Positions 9,486-19,380 of a DNA stretch of 64,000 bases are shown piece by piece. Numbering within the stretch: position 1 is the stretch's first letter; the number at the start of each line of letters is the position of its first letter. The notes beneath the pieces were generated by a model. The model worked only from the letters and a program-made list of their open reading frames with translations. It was not told the DNA's origin and did no database searches. The stretch is from Hemileia vastatrix (taxonomy: Eukaryota > Basidiomycota > Pucciniomycetes > Pucciniales > Zaghouaniaceae): contig JASXTE010000013.1 of the NCBI GenBank assembly GCA_030280995.1, forward strand, positions 9,827,001 through 9,891,000, written 5' to 3'. The position numbers and the translations under genes are program-made.

Positions 9486-12400
9486 AGAGGGCTGATCACC
9501 CTAATGCTACAACCTCTCCACAAGATGAGGAAATCCCAGGTTGTAGTAGGTCAGATCCCTTGGAGATATACCAAGTGGATTTTCAACTTTCTCTTTTTAA
9601 TGTTTCTCTTCTCTGCAAGTATTAATCAAGTTTTTTATCAAGTCTCTGTTCTCTCTCAAAATTTTTAATTATTTTTAATTCAAGTTCAAGGAAGAAGATT
9701 GGTTATATATCTTTATTGAAAGATATGCGGAAAAGTTTTGGGGCGGTGAGATTGGGGTCTAAAAGTAAGTCCTCCCAGTTGTGCACCGCTGGGGTTTCTT
9801 TTACACCTTTCAAAAACATTACCCGGGCCACACCTGTGAGCATTGGGGAAACCCCTGGTTATTTTTTTAGGTCAGAAGAAAACTCAAGAAAAGAAGATAG
9901 AAATTTCAAAATAATTCATGAAAATCAAGAAAAAAATCTGAAGATAATGAAGAAAGTAGATTCGAAATATTTTTGTGAAGATCATCAAGATCTATTTTTG
10001 GGCCTCCAGCATGAGGTTAAACTGCAGAAAACTATAAAGAGAGAAGATCATCAAGATCAATTTTTGGGCCTCCAGCATGAGGATAAACTGCACAATTTTA
10101 GAAGATGTGATTCAGAAGATGAATCAAGATTTGAAGATTTGGAAGTTGGAAGTGAGGATGAAGATGTGGAATTGCGGAAACGTTTTGGAGTGGTGAGATT
10201 GGTGTGTAAAAGTAAGTCCTCCCAATTGTGCACCACTAGAGTTTCTTCTACACCTTTCAAAAACATTACCTTGGCCACACATGTGAGCAATGGGGAAACC
10301 CTTGGTTTTTGTTCCAGGTGTGGTGGTGAAGATTTCTTGAAGATCCCTCAAGTTGAAGGTGGAGCGGCAAAGTATAAGAAGGTAGCGCAGAAGATTAGGC
10401 CTGTCAATGAGCCTATGCCTGTGGGCTTGAATCCACCCTTGAAGAGACCTCCTTTGTCAAGAGATCCGTACTGTACTCCTTTGGTGAAGAATCCTCCAGA
10501 ATTTGTAGAGACGGCTAGGGTGACTGTGGAAAGGTTGAAAGTTGTTAATTTTGGTCCTGATGGGTGGTTGTCTAAAGAAGAAAAGAAGTTGTTGTTGCAT
10601 GTTATTGTGCTAAGGGAAAATGCTGTGGCGTTTGTTGAGGAGGAAAGGGGTGTATTGAAGCACTCTTATGGGGAACCTTACTTGATTCCTGTGGTGTGTC
10701 ATGAACCTTGGCAAATCAAACCTATTCTGATTCCAGCTGCTATTAGAGAGGATTTTGTGGAGATTGTTAGGGAAAGAGTCAGGACTGGGTTATACGAACA
10801 ATCAACTTCCAGCTACTCAAGTCCAGTTTTCTGTGTAAAGAAGCAGAATGGAAAGTTGAGGGTGGTTCATGATCTTAGAGCCTTGAATAGAGTCACTATC
10901 AAGGACGCTGGTATGCCACCAAGTGCAGAGTATTTTGTTGAAGCTTTTGCTGGAAGGGTGTGTTATGGTTTGGGTGATATTATGGGTGGTTATGATGAGA
11001 GGGAACCCCATACAGATTCAAGGCCTCTCACAACTTTTGAGACTCCTTTGGGAAGATTTCAGCTCACTAGGTTGCCTCAAGGAGCAACTAATTCAGTGGC
11101 AGTTTATCAAGCACAGATGGCTTGGATCTTGCAGGATGAGGTTCCTACTCATGCTGGTATTTTTATTGATGATGGTGGAATTAAAGGACCATCCACTGAT
11201 TATGGTAATGAGGTGTTAGCGGAGAACCCTGGCATAAGGAGGTTTGTGTGAGAATATGCAATAACTCTAGAGAGAGTGTTGTGTAGGATTGAAGAGGCTG
11301 GTTTGACCATTTCAGGGTCGAAATTCTGTTGTTGTGTTTCTGCTTTGGAAATTCTGGGTCATGTGGTATGTAAAGAGGGAAGGATTATGGCGAAGAAGAA
11401 GATTAATAAAATTCAGTCATGGCCAAGGCCTGAAAATACTACTGAAGTCAGGGGATTTTTGGGTGTATGTGTATATGTCAGGATTTTTATTAAGGATTTT
11501 TCATTGTTGGCTTCACCTTTAAGGAGGTTGACCAGAAAAGATGCAGATTGGGAATGGACCGAAGAGTGTGAAGAGGCTTTTCAGAAATTGAAAAAGGTTG
11601 TTGGTGAATATATTGTTCTTCACAAGTTGTATTATGGTGTTGGTGCTGGAAAAATTTATCTGGCAGTGGACTCAAGTTATATTGCTGCTGGTGCTGTTTT
11701 GTCTCAGGAGGATAATACTGGGAGGGTCAGGCCAGTAAGATATGAGTCTGTGGTGTTTAATGAGGTGGAATCTAGGTATTCTCAACCTAAGTTGGAATTG
11801 TGTGGCGTAGCTAAAATTTAAAAAAAGCTACAGACGGTTTTGTGGGGGCAGCATTTTGAGCTGCAGGTGGATGCAAAATCTTTGGTTCAGATGATCAATA
11901 CACCTATTCTTCCAAATGCTCCAATGACTAGGTGGGTGGCATTTATTCAACATTTTTCTTTTGACCTGGTACACAAACCAGGTAAAACTTTTACTATGCC
12001 TGATGGATTATCAAGGAGGCCACCTACAGATGATGATTCTGAGGCTGAAGAGTTTGATGAGGATGTTCCAGTGGTTAGGGCCAGCACAAAGGGTGCTGAA
12101 GATTTTTCTGACCTCCCCCAAGAGGCTAAACTGGCTGGATCTGATCTTGATTCTGGTGGTCGGGATGTTTTTGTTGATGAAGATGGAGTTGTTGTTTGGG
12201 ACAGCTCAAATTTGGAAAAGGGTGTTTTTGTTAGTGAAATGGATTCTCACAAGGTTCAGTGGAAAGAGAAGGACATGCCAAAATTTAAGGATTGGTGTCC
12301 TGGTTGGGCTGCTCAATTGGCTCATGTTTATACTGGTGATTTTGATGACAGAATTGTACCCTTGGATGTGGTGTTGTTGGATTTTGAAGATGAGACCTGG

Positions 12401-13669
12401 GGTCAGTCTGGGTTTTATTATATTTTGGTGGAATATCTGTTGACCTTGGAGAGGCCAGATAGTTGTGATGATGATACTTGGTTGGAAATCAAGAAGAAGA
12501 GTCCTGGATTTCCTGTGTCAGGAAGGCGGTTGATGAGGAGGAGACATCCAAATCCTCAAGTGGTGGTGACTCAGAAGAAGGGTCAAGAATTGGTTTTGAA
12601 GTCTTTGCATGAAGACCTTGGTCATAGAGGCTTTGGGGAGACTTATAGAAGAGTAGCAGACAGATTTTGGTGGCCAGGTATGAAGTTGGCTGTGCAGGGT
12701 TGGGTTCAATCTTGTGAAGAATTTCAAAGAAGAAGTCACTTGAAACCTAAAGATGTAGGCCGTGCTACTGGCGAATCAACTGTTTTTGGAAGGGTCAGTC
12801 TGGGTGCGGTCCATATTAAAGAGGGAAGGTATAAATACTTGATTGTTGCTAGGGATGATTTGTCTGGTTGGGTTGAGGAAGTGTCTCTGGTTAATTTGAG
12901 TGCCAAGAATGTGGCAGAGTTTTTGAAGAAGGAGTAGATTTATAGGTATGGGTTGATGAAGTTGGTGACTGTTGATGGTGGGCCAGAGTTTGGTTCCGAA
13001 TTTAAAGAAGCTGTGGCTAGTGTTGGTTCTAAAGTTAGAGTGGCTAAACCTTATTATCCTGAAGCTGAAGGCATGGTTGAAAGAGGCCATCAAGTTATCA
13101 AGAATGCTTTGGTGAAGATGTGCGGAGATAGTGCTGAAAAGTGGAGGCATTATTTACCCTTGGTGTTATTTGCTGATAGGGTCACTGGGAAGAGGACAAC
13201 TGGCTATTCTCCTTATGAGTTAATGTTTGGTCAGAAAGCCGTTCTACCAGTGGACTTGGAAGCGGTCTTTTATCTTGGAATTGATTGGGATGACGTGCAC
13301 TCAACAGAAGAATTGCTCTGTGCCAGGATGCAACAGTTGGAATGTAGAGAGGAATGTCAGGAGAAGGCATACTCTAGAATGATGAAGATTAGGAATCAAT
13401 CAGTCAGGTACTGGGACAAGCAATTGGCTCATAGACTCAGGAATCCCTTGAAACCAGGTTGTTTGGTTTTGGTGTATAATAGAAGTTTGGAGAGTCAGTG
13501 GGGGAAAATGTTTGCTGACAGATGGAATGGACCTTACAGAGTCAGATCTCAGGTGTCTGGAGGTTCTTATGTTATGGAAGAGTTGGATGGTGCAGTCTTG
13601 AAAAAGAGGGTGGCTGCAGACCAAGTGAAGAGGTTTTATCCCAGAGGCACAAGGCATGAAGAAGATTGA
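9479..13669 (+). pseudogene. R1 pol: reverse transcriptase, RNase H, integrase
   Basis: A single frame from the -1 site to 13669, interrupted by TAA (about 9629), TGA 11249, TAA 11819 and TAG 12935; R2 has sense codons at all of these sites except the third, where the codon is TTG. The first 300 residues are a charged extension with two internal duplications (see findings). RT follows (SSPVFCVKKQNG, VHDLRALN, catalytic FIDDGG rather than YxDD), then RNase H (AVDSSYIAAGAVLSQ), the tether KPGKTFTMPDGLSRRP, and integrase with H-H-C and the D, D, E residues (ARDDLSGW, TVDGGPEFG, EGMVERGH). The last zinc-binding Cys is Phe (TTT at 12722). No chromodomain is visible at the C-terminus. Confidence 0.9.
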
Positions 13670-13808
13670 CTCCGCAATGAGGATAAACTATGGAACGTTC
13701 TATTTTGTTTTGGAATTTTGTGGTGTTGCAGAGCAACTTTTGTGTTGGAAACTTTTTGTTAGAAGGTACCCATGGGTGGGGCTTCTAGATTTGATCTTGG
13801 CAAGTGTA

Positions 13809-13849
13809 GGGGTGACTGATGGGCTGGCTGCTCTATCAACAGTTACCCC
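13809..13849. repeat. Module hairpin, copy 1
   Basis: GGGGTGACTG pairs with CAGTTACCCC (one G-T pair) around a 21-nt loop containing GGGCTGGCTGCTCT. Confidence 0.75.
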
Positions 13850-14072
13850 AGATTGTCTGTTTCCAACCCTTTCTCTTAATTTGGTTGAACCCTAGTATTG
13901 GTTTCTTTTCACATGTTTTAGTCCTCTATGACTTTAAACTGGAATTTCCTCTGGTTTTCATGTTCTGGGCTCTTCACTCTTATTGGTTTTGGTTTTTTTT
14001 GTGTTAGATGTTGTGTTTTTGTTAGAAGGTACCCAGGGGGGGGGGCTTCTAGATTTTATTTTGGCAAGTGTG

Positions 14073-14114
14073 GGGGTAACTGATGAGCTGGCTGCTCTGT
14101 AGAACAGTTACCCC
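14073..14114. repeat. Module hairpin, copy 2
   Basis: GGGGTAACTG and CAGTTACCCC form a perfect 10-bp stem; the loop again carries GAGCTGGCTGCTCT. Confidence 0.8.
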
Positions 14115-14925
14115 AGAATTTCTATCTCAAGTCTTTGGTTTTTCCTAGTTGAATTCTAGTTCTGTTGTTTATTATTCAGGTTTCAAGTCCACTATGACTT
14201 TAAACTGGTTTGGGAATGGCTTCTTTATCTTTGGTTCTTTCAGATTGGTGGTGGATCACTTGTGGTCTCCCATCATTTTTACTTATTGGAGGGAGCCCAC
14301 CCAGTGATCATTTCTATGGATCAGACTTTCCCTTATTGGACCATCTATGGGGCTGGACTTTCTTTGGTGTTGCAGTTATTTTTTTGCTAGATAGCAGTTT
14401 TAGATTATTTTCTTTTTTTCTCTTTTTTTTCTTTTAATTTTTTATGGGGGTTGTTTAAAATTATAAAATCAAAAATATAGGGTGTTACCACATCAGGGTC
14501 ACCTGGATGTGGGCAAGAATTGGTGGGGAAAGGCTCATCAATTGGCCGGGCAATGCTATTTTCTTTTTTATTTATTATTTATTTCATGTGTTTCTGTGTT
14601 TCATTATTTTTTATTATCTTCTGAATTTCTGAATTTTTTTGAATTTTGTTTTCTGTTAATCATTTAAAATATTTAATTGTGTATCCACATTAAGGTGCAC
14701 TTGGATGTGGGTAAGGTATCAGGGGATCAGCTCATCAATTGGCTGGGGGGATACCATTTCTATTATTTTTATATTATATTTTATTTCATTTATTTTATTT
14801 CATTTTATTTATCAATTTTTAATTTTAGTATATTAGTAGATAAAAAAAATAAAAATAAAAATTCTGAAATTATTTTTATTAATTGTTTTATATTATTATT
14901 ATGTTTCTAATCTTTTTTCAGGAGC

Positions 14926-16497
14926 TCATTGTCTGGATGATGAAGCTTCTGGAGGCTGGTCCAGATTGTGATGTTGTTTTCGTTTTTTGTTATGATTATG
15001 GGAAGCACTGTGTTCTTTGAAGTGCATCATGCTGGAGAGATTATAGGGATGGTAATGGTCAGGAATTGGATTAGAGGGAAGTTCAGAGGAGGAAGAAGAA
15101 GAGGCAGGAATGGAGTGCTGGAGGGTGTGCTTAATGATCCTAGACATTTTCCAGTGGTCGTCCAACAGGCGCTTTCTCAGGGATTTTTCAAAGTCATTCA
15201 AAGGTCCATGGAGGGCAAAGGCTTTTAGCATGTTGGAACACATGGTGCTTAGGTGTTTCTTCATGTCTCCATAATCCAGGGTCAAAGAAGTTTCAAGAGG
15301 TTGGCCAACTCCAATAATAGATTCAGGAGGAGGGGTGCCAACTAGACAAGAAGAATTGGATCAGTAATTATTTTTGTTGAAGAAATGGGATTAATTAATT
15401 TGATAATTACAGATTGGAAGCTCATCAAATTTGTAAGCAGCTGGGATTTTGATCTCTGAAGATTCTGTAATGGTCATAGTGGGTTGATCAACTAGGGAAA
15501 GATATGGATTCTCATGGTCTTCCTCTGAAAGATTTTGAGAAGGTGAACTAGGATTCTGATGTTCCTGGGGCCTAGTTGGAGCAGTGGGATTGTTGTTGTT
15601 GTTGTGGTTGTTATTTCTGTTGGATTCAGCTGGAGGAGGTGCTGGTGATGGAGTACCAGGGTTGTTAAAGGATGGAGCCGGAGAGGGGGATTTGGAAGCA
15701 GATTGATCTCTTCTGGATGGAGCTTTTGAAGAGATGGAACTTTCAGAAGAATAGTTGGCTGACAGAGGAGAGGTGTAGTTTCTTTGTCTTGGTTGGGGAC
15801 GAAGTTGTTGTTTGGGTGCAGTGTGGGGTGTTCTGGTTTCTTCTTGGGGTTCTCTGGCAGGTCTCTTAGAAATCTGAGAAATTTTGGTGCTTTTGGACCT
15901 TGGAAGGGTTGATTGCATTGCTCTGGGAGCAGTAGGAAGTAGTTGGGTTGAGTTGTTGTTGTTGTCTGGATGAATTTGGCTGTTTTCTGCCCGTTTTTGG
16001 AGGTTTTGGCCCTGATTTTCACTGTTTGGTGAGGCGGGCGGGACTCCCAACATCGGCCGGGCTGCCTGGATGCGGTCTAGAAGCCTGGGAGTTGATCTTG
16101 AAGCTTTTGGAGCTAATTTTGCGGAGAAAAAAGCAGTTTCTTGGGAAGCTAAGGCTGGTCTTTTGGGAAGAGTTCTGGAAGCTGAGCTTCTGGATCTTCT
16201 GGAAGGTGCTGAAGATAAAGAGGAAGAGGAAGGACCAAGCTCTGGGGATCTGGTAGGGGATCTAGAGATGTATTTGTGAGAAGGTGAAGGAGGAGGAATA
16301 AGGTAGTTGGCATCTCTGTCACATCTTTTCTTTTTTGAATAGCAAGAATCACAAGCCCTGTTGTAGAATTTGGATTCAGGAGTTTGAAGAGTGAATGTGC
16401 AAGGTCTGCACATGTGGATGCACTGTTTGCAGGCATAGTCCTTGGGAGAAGTGAAGCAAGGGAGAGTAGAAGGGTTAACATCAGGAGATCCAGAAAT
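14926..16497 (-). CDS. Gene B: spliced antisense gene of R1, cysteine-cluster protein
   Basis: Read on the minus strand. Exon 1 ends at 15411, a 69-nt intron (15342-15410, GTAATT...TCTAG, CTGAT branch) follows, and exon 2 is 15341-14926. The join is phase 1 and in frame, giving about 500 residues. Cysteines at about 23, 26, 33, 49, 52 and 59 read CX2CX6CX15CX2CX6C, with basic residues in the second half as in ACDSCYSKKKRC. Then comes a long Ser/Pro/Arg-rich and Asn-rich disordered region, an acidic SEEDHENPY block, a helical segment (HLSTMCSNMLKAFALHG), and a Lys/His-rich tail. The start is unsure: 16497 is ATT here but the matching R2 codon is ATG; alternatively the preceding CACAG is a 3' splice site. 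The only in-frame ATG (16413) would cut the cysteine cluster. R2 keeps the cluster, intron and C-terminus. Zinc or nucleic-acid binding is inference. Confidence 0.75.
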
Positions 16498-17291
16498 GAT
16501 CTGTGGTGAGAAAAGATGATGGAAAGGGATAGGAGGAGATTTTTGTCAGTGATGGGTAGATGATGAAGTGAAGGTGGAAGTTCAGCAGGTTGGCTGTAGA
16601 GGTGTTCTGCATGAAATTGGCTGCGTCTATTTTATGCAAAATTCTGTCAGTCCATCAAGATTCTAAACTGAAAAATATATGGTATCAAGACCAGTCCATC
16701 AAGACTCTAAACTGAAAAATCTATGGTATCAAGACCAGTCCATCAAGACTCTAAACTGAAAAATCTATGGTATCAAGACCAGTGCATCAAGACTTTAAAC
16801 TGAAATCTGGTTTCTGTTAGTCCTCCAATACTTTAAACTGGCTGGTTTCAAGATTTTATCAAGACTAGTCCATCAAGACTTTAAACTGAACACTGTGTTA
16901 GTCCCCCAAGACTTTAAACTGAGGGTTGTAAGTCCCCCAAGACTATAAACTGAGGAAAAAGTTTTTGTTGTTGGAGTTGTTTTTGAAAGATTGGTGGAGG
17001 GTATCCACAGTGGGAGCCTCCGAATTCAGCAAAGGCAAGTTTGGGGGTAATTGATGGGCTGGCTGCTCTATTTACAATTACCCCAGAATGTTAGTTTTTT
17101 CTCTGTGTCTTAATGTGGTTGATCTCTGGTTCTGGGTTTATGATTTAGGTTTTTGAGTCCCCCAAGACTTTAAACTGAGGGTTTTTGAGTCCCCCAAGAC
17201 TATAAAATGAGGATGGTCCCCCAAGACTTAAAACTGAGGGTTGTTTTGTGGTTACATCCTATAGAGGGTGTGGTCAATTTTTCTTTCTGAA
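16498..17291. repeat. Intergenic region A-B with tandem and dispersed AGTC hairpin motifs
   Basis: Lies upstream of gene B and downstream of gene A. The motif AGTC-N6-GACT-N-TAAACTG occurs at 16649, 16693, 16737 and 16781 at an exact 44-bp period (unit includes AATCTATGGTATCAAG), then at 16819, 16867, 16900, 16931, 17156, 17188 and 17215 with varied spacing. A few copies have one changed stem base. The four-base arms are inverted repeats, so each unit can form a small hairpin. R2 has the same motif, reverse-complemented, at 27150-27571. Confidence 0.85.
17044..17084. repeat. Module hairpin, copy 3 with compensatory change
   Basis: GGGGTAATTG pairs with CAATTACCCC. Compared with copy 2, both arms change (C to T, G to A) so pairing is kept. 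An AGTC hairpin follows 112 bp later, the same distance as in copies 1 and 2. Confidence 0.8.
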
Positions 17292-17968
17292 TCAAACTAA
17301 AGTACTTTTTGAATTAGAGAGGGAATCAAGAGATGAAATGAAGTGTTCAGAATTAGCCTTGAACTGGCGAATGAGGTGTCTTCTGTTCTCAATGTCCTGT
17401 GGATCTCTAGCAGGAGTGGATTGGAAGAAGTGAAGCAGAAGTTGTTTCTTTTGAGATGTGTGTTGTTGGAACTTGGCCTTGATAGTGGGCAAGTGCATTG
17501 GTGTTGGTGGTGCAATGGATCCTACATCGTTATCATCACTATCAGAAGATGGAGGAACTGAGAAGTCATCAGTTTTAAAGTTGAAGGAAGAAATGAATGT
17601 TCTTTACCATCAGATGGACCAAGGATGGTGGAACTAGTTGTTTTATAGGTTGTGGCACTCTTCTGGGAAGGGTGGAGCTTTTTGATTAATCTGGGTATCA
17701 GGATGGATGGCCTAGATCTTTTGGTGCTGGCAGAAGAAGGACCAGGTTGAGGTGGAGGTGAATCTGTTGCAGAAGAAAGTGGACCAGGTCTGTGGCAGGT
17801 CTTCTTTCTGGATTGGCAGACTTCGCAGGACGTTCTGTATGGATGGACAGGTGGTGTCATGGTGCAGATTAAATTATTGTTGATGCAGTATTGGCAGGGA
17901 CCCATTTCAGAGGCAGATTTGGGAAGAAGGTTAAACATGGTGGTTGGATGAAGAAAGAATGTGGACAT
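17292..17968 (-). CDS. Gene A: spliced antisense gene of R1, Zn2Cys6-like protein
   Basis: Read on the minus strand from ATG 17968 (or ATG 17938, the one kept in R2). Exon 1 is 17968-17608, the 50-nt intron is 17558-17607 (GTAAAG...TCTCAG), and exon 2 is 17557-17292; the join is phase 1 and in frame, giving about 208 residues. Cysteines 25, 28, 35, 48, 51 and 58 read CX2CX6CX12CX2CX6C, the spacing of fungal Zn2Cys6 clusters, though the basic run (QSRKKTCHR) lies in the second half. A Ser/Pro-rich linker, an acidic SDSDDND patch at the splice join, and a helical C-terminus (FQQHTSQKKQLLLHFFQS) follow. It starts 19 bp from the 3' LTR, so an antisense LTR promoter or the purine-tract region may drive it. 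R2 retains the same intron position and C-terminal helix. The function is unknown; DNA or RNA binding is inference. Confidence 0.8.
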
Positions 17969-17976
17969 TCTAAATT

Positions 17977-17986
17977 GGAGGGAGGA
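17977..17986 (+). promoter_or_regulatory. R1 polypurine tract
   Basis: GGAGGGAGGA immediately before the 3' LTR; R2 has the same tract in reverse at 26415. Confidence 0.85.
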
Positions 17987-19079
17987 TGTGGTCTTCCAAC
18001 ATTGGAAGGGGCCTTTGTTGTGTGATTTGGCGCTGTTTGTGCATGTCTTAATTGACATCTGTTAAGGAATTAGGTATTTTTCTGGTTTTATTCCGTGGAT
18101 ATTGGGTCTGCAGGTATGTGGGTACTATCATTGGATAGCCCTGGTTTTTCTCTATATTTTATGTCTTGTAGGAATTTTTCATATTCTGAGTTTTAAGGGG
18201 TCATTTCCTCATTTTTCATATATAAAAGATTGCTGTTTAATTTTGTTTTTCGTGTTTTACGGTCTAACCTTAAGTCTTAGGGTTAAGTGCTTAGTACCAT
18301 TGGATAGAGCTAATTTTTCTCTATATTTCATGTCTCAATGTTGTTATAGTGAAATTCCGTGTTTTAAAGGTTTTAGTAGTTGTAGCTAATTTTTCTAAGT
18401 AGATTAGTTGTTTTTATTGGTTTTCTGGCTTCAGGGAGGCCCGGCCGCTTCAGGCGGCATCTCCGACATCCGGCGGCCCACCCGCCTTTGTTTTAGGAGG
18501 TAGGGGAGCGCTTCAGGAGGGTTTTTTATGCAATTTGGCGGGTACAGGCGCCAGATTGGTGGGTGCGCATGGGCTCTTAGATAGTGGTCTGTGTGTACAT
18601 AGTGAATAAGACAGCTTGGGGAAACCTTAATCATCATACAACCATCTGGAGGTGATATCATTGTTCCTCACTCAGTTTTCACTGTTTTCTGGCCACAATT
18701 GGCTGTGTTTGTTGCAAGTGAGTTCTTCATTTAACTTAACTTTGTCAACTGTTTTCTGTGTTATAGTCTTGAAAGCTATAGCAAGTATTATTGCTGTCTC
18801 TGGTGTAGATTTGCAGCCTACATCAAGTATATTTGCTGTCTCTGGTGTGGACATTGTTCTACATTTCAGTTCTTTGGTCTGGTAGTCTATCTGGGGACTA
18901 CTTTCTTGGCTCATCAAGCAGTCAAGTGTGTTAAACAGGAGCTTCAGCAAAACAGGAACCAACTTACTTTAGCAAGTAAATCTCACTCTATCTTTCTAAA
19001 GGGACAGGTGAATTTCTCTCTGGTTTTTCTCCAACTCCCTTGGTCAAGGCCTATAGCTAGTACTATAGGATTGTCTACA
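17987..19079 (+). repeat. 3' LTR of R1
   Basis: 1,093 bp, by eye about 97% identical to 5922-7013, ending TCTACA. Minus-strand gene A begins just outside it. Confidence 0.92.
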
Positions 19080-19104
19080 AGACGTGTTGCATGTGCTGCA
19101 TGCA

Positions 19105-19145
19105 GTGCATTGCACAGCCAGTTTTTTTCTGGCTGTGCAATGCAC
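19105..19145. repeat. Hairpin H1, 17-bp perfect stem
   Basis: Arms 19105-19121 and 19129-19145 are perfect reverse complements (GTGCATTGCACAGCCAG) around a T7 loop. First of five hairpins in 300 bp. Confidence 0.9.
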
Positions 19146-19154
19146 ACAGATAAA

Positions 19155-19179
19155 CCAAAGTCCCTGCAAGGGACTTTGG
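19155..19179. repeat. Hairpin H2, 11-bp perfect stem
   Basis: CCAAAGTCCCT and AGGGACTTTGG with a GCA loop. Confidence 0.9.
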
Positions 19180-19199
19180 ACTCTAAAATGAAAGCAATT

Positions 19200-19228
19200 T
19201 TCCCCACTAGGTGCAATCTGGTGGGGAA
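19200..19228. repeat. Hairpin H3
   Basis: TTCCCCAC and GTGGGGAA, 13-nt loop. Confidence 0.8.
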
Positions 19229-19242
19229 GTGAGAGACATGTT

Positions 19243-19274
19243 AGACCAATGTTGTTTGAAAGCAACATCGGTCT
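19243..19274. repeat. Hairpin H4
   Basis: AGACCAATGTTG against CAACATCGGTCT, one mismatch in 12, 8-nt loop. Confidence 0.8.
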
Positions 19275-19380
19275 TTAAAACATTAAAAATCATAAAAAAA
19301 TGTGAAAGGTAGAAGACAAAACAAGAAAAAATTAAAACATGAGTATAAGAAAATAAATAAGTGCTAGTGATACCGAAAAC

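Larger units (their letters stand above)
13670..14925. other. Convergent spacer between pol and gene B with repeated hairpin modules
   Basis: No gene. It holds two copies of a module repeating at about 264 bp. Each copy has a GTACCC/GGGCTTCTAG entry, a GGCAAGTGT box, a long hairpin (13809-13849, 14073-14114), and about 112 bp later an AGTC-N6-GACT hairpin (13920, 14186). Two further hairpins with CCACAT/ATGTGG stems are at 14488-14512 and 14685-14710. The rest is T-rich. The region separates two genes that are transcribed toward each other. Confidence 0.75.
5922..19079 (+). mobile_element. Ty3-type LTR retrotransposon R1 with two antisense accessory genes
   Basis: 13,158 bp between the ends of two about 1.09-kb LTRs beginning TGTGGTC and ending TCTACA. 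Order on the plus strand is LTR, tRNA-Lys primer site, gag-protease, frameshift site, RT-RNase H-integrase. On the minus strand, between pol and the 3' LTR, are genes B and A. It is about 6 kb longer than pol and LTRs alone need. No perfect 5-bp target duplication is visible: CACGT on the left, AGACG on the right. Damage is light: one frameshift in gag, one stop in protease, four stops in the pol frame. Confidence 0.93.

Noticed and set aside
15492..16022. 176-codon minus-strand ORF overlapping gene B in another frame
   Set aside because: The gene B frame carries the cysteine cluster and matches R2 across the intron; this reading is a low-complexity shadow.
16649..16824. Regular 44-bp repeats, CRISPR-like at first sight
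   Set aside because: The units are continuous near-identical tandem copies without unique spacers, inside a eukaryotic retrotransposon with spliced genes; no cas-like gene is present.
19080..19090. Target duplication for R1
   Set aside because: CACGT on the left and AGACG on the right share only ACG(T) at shifted positions; not a convincing duplication.
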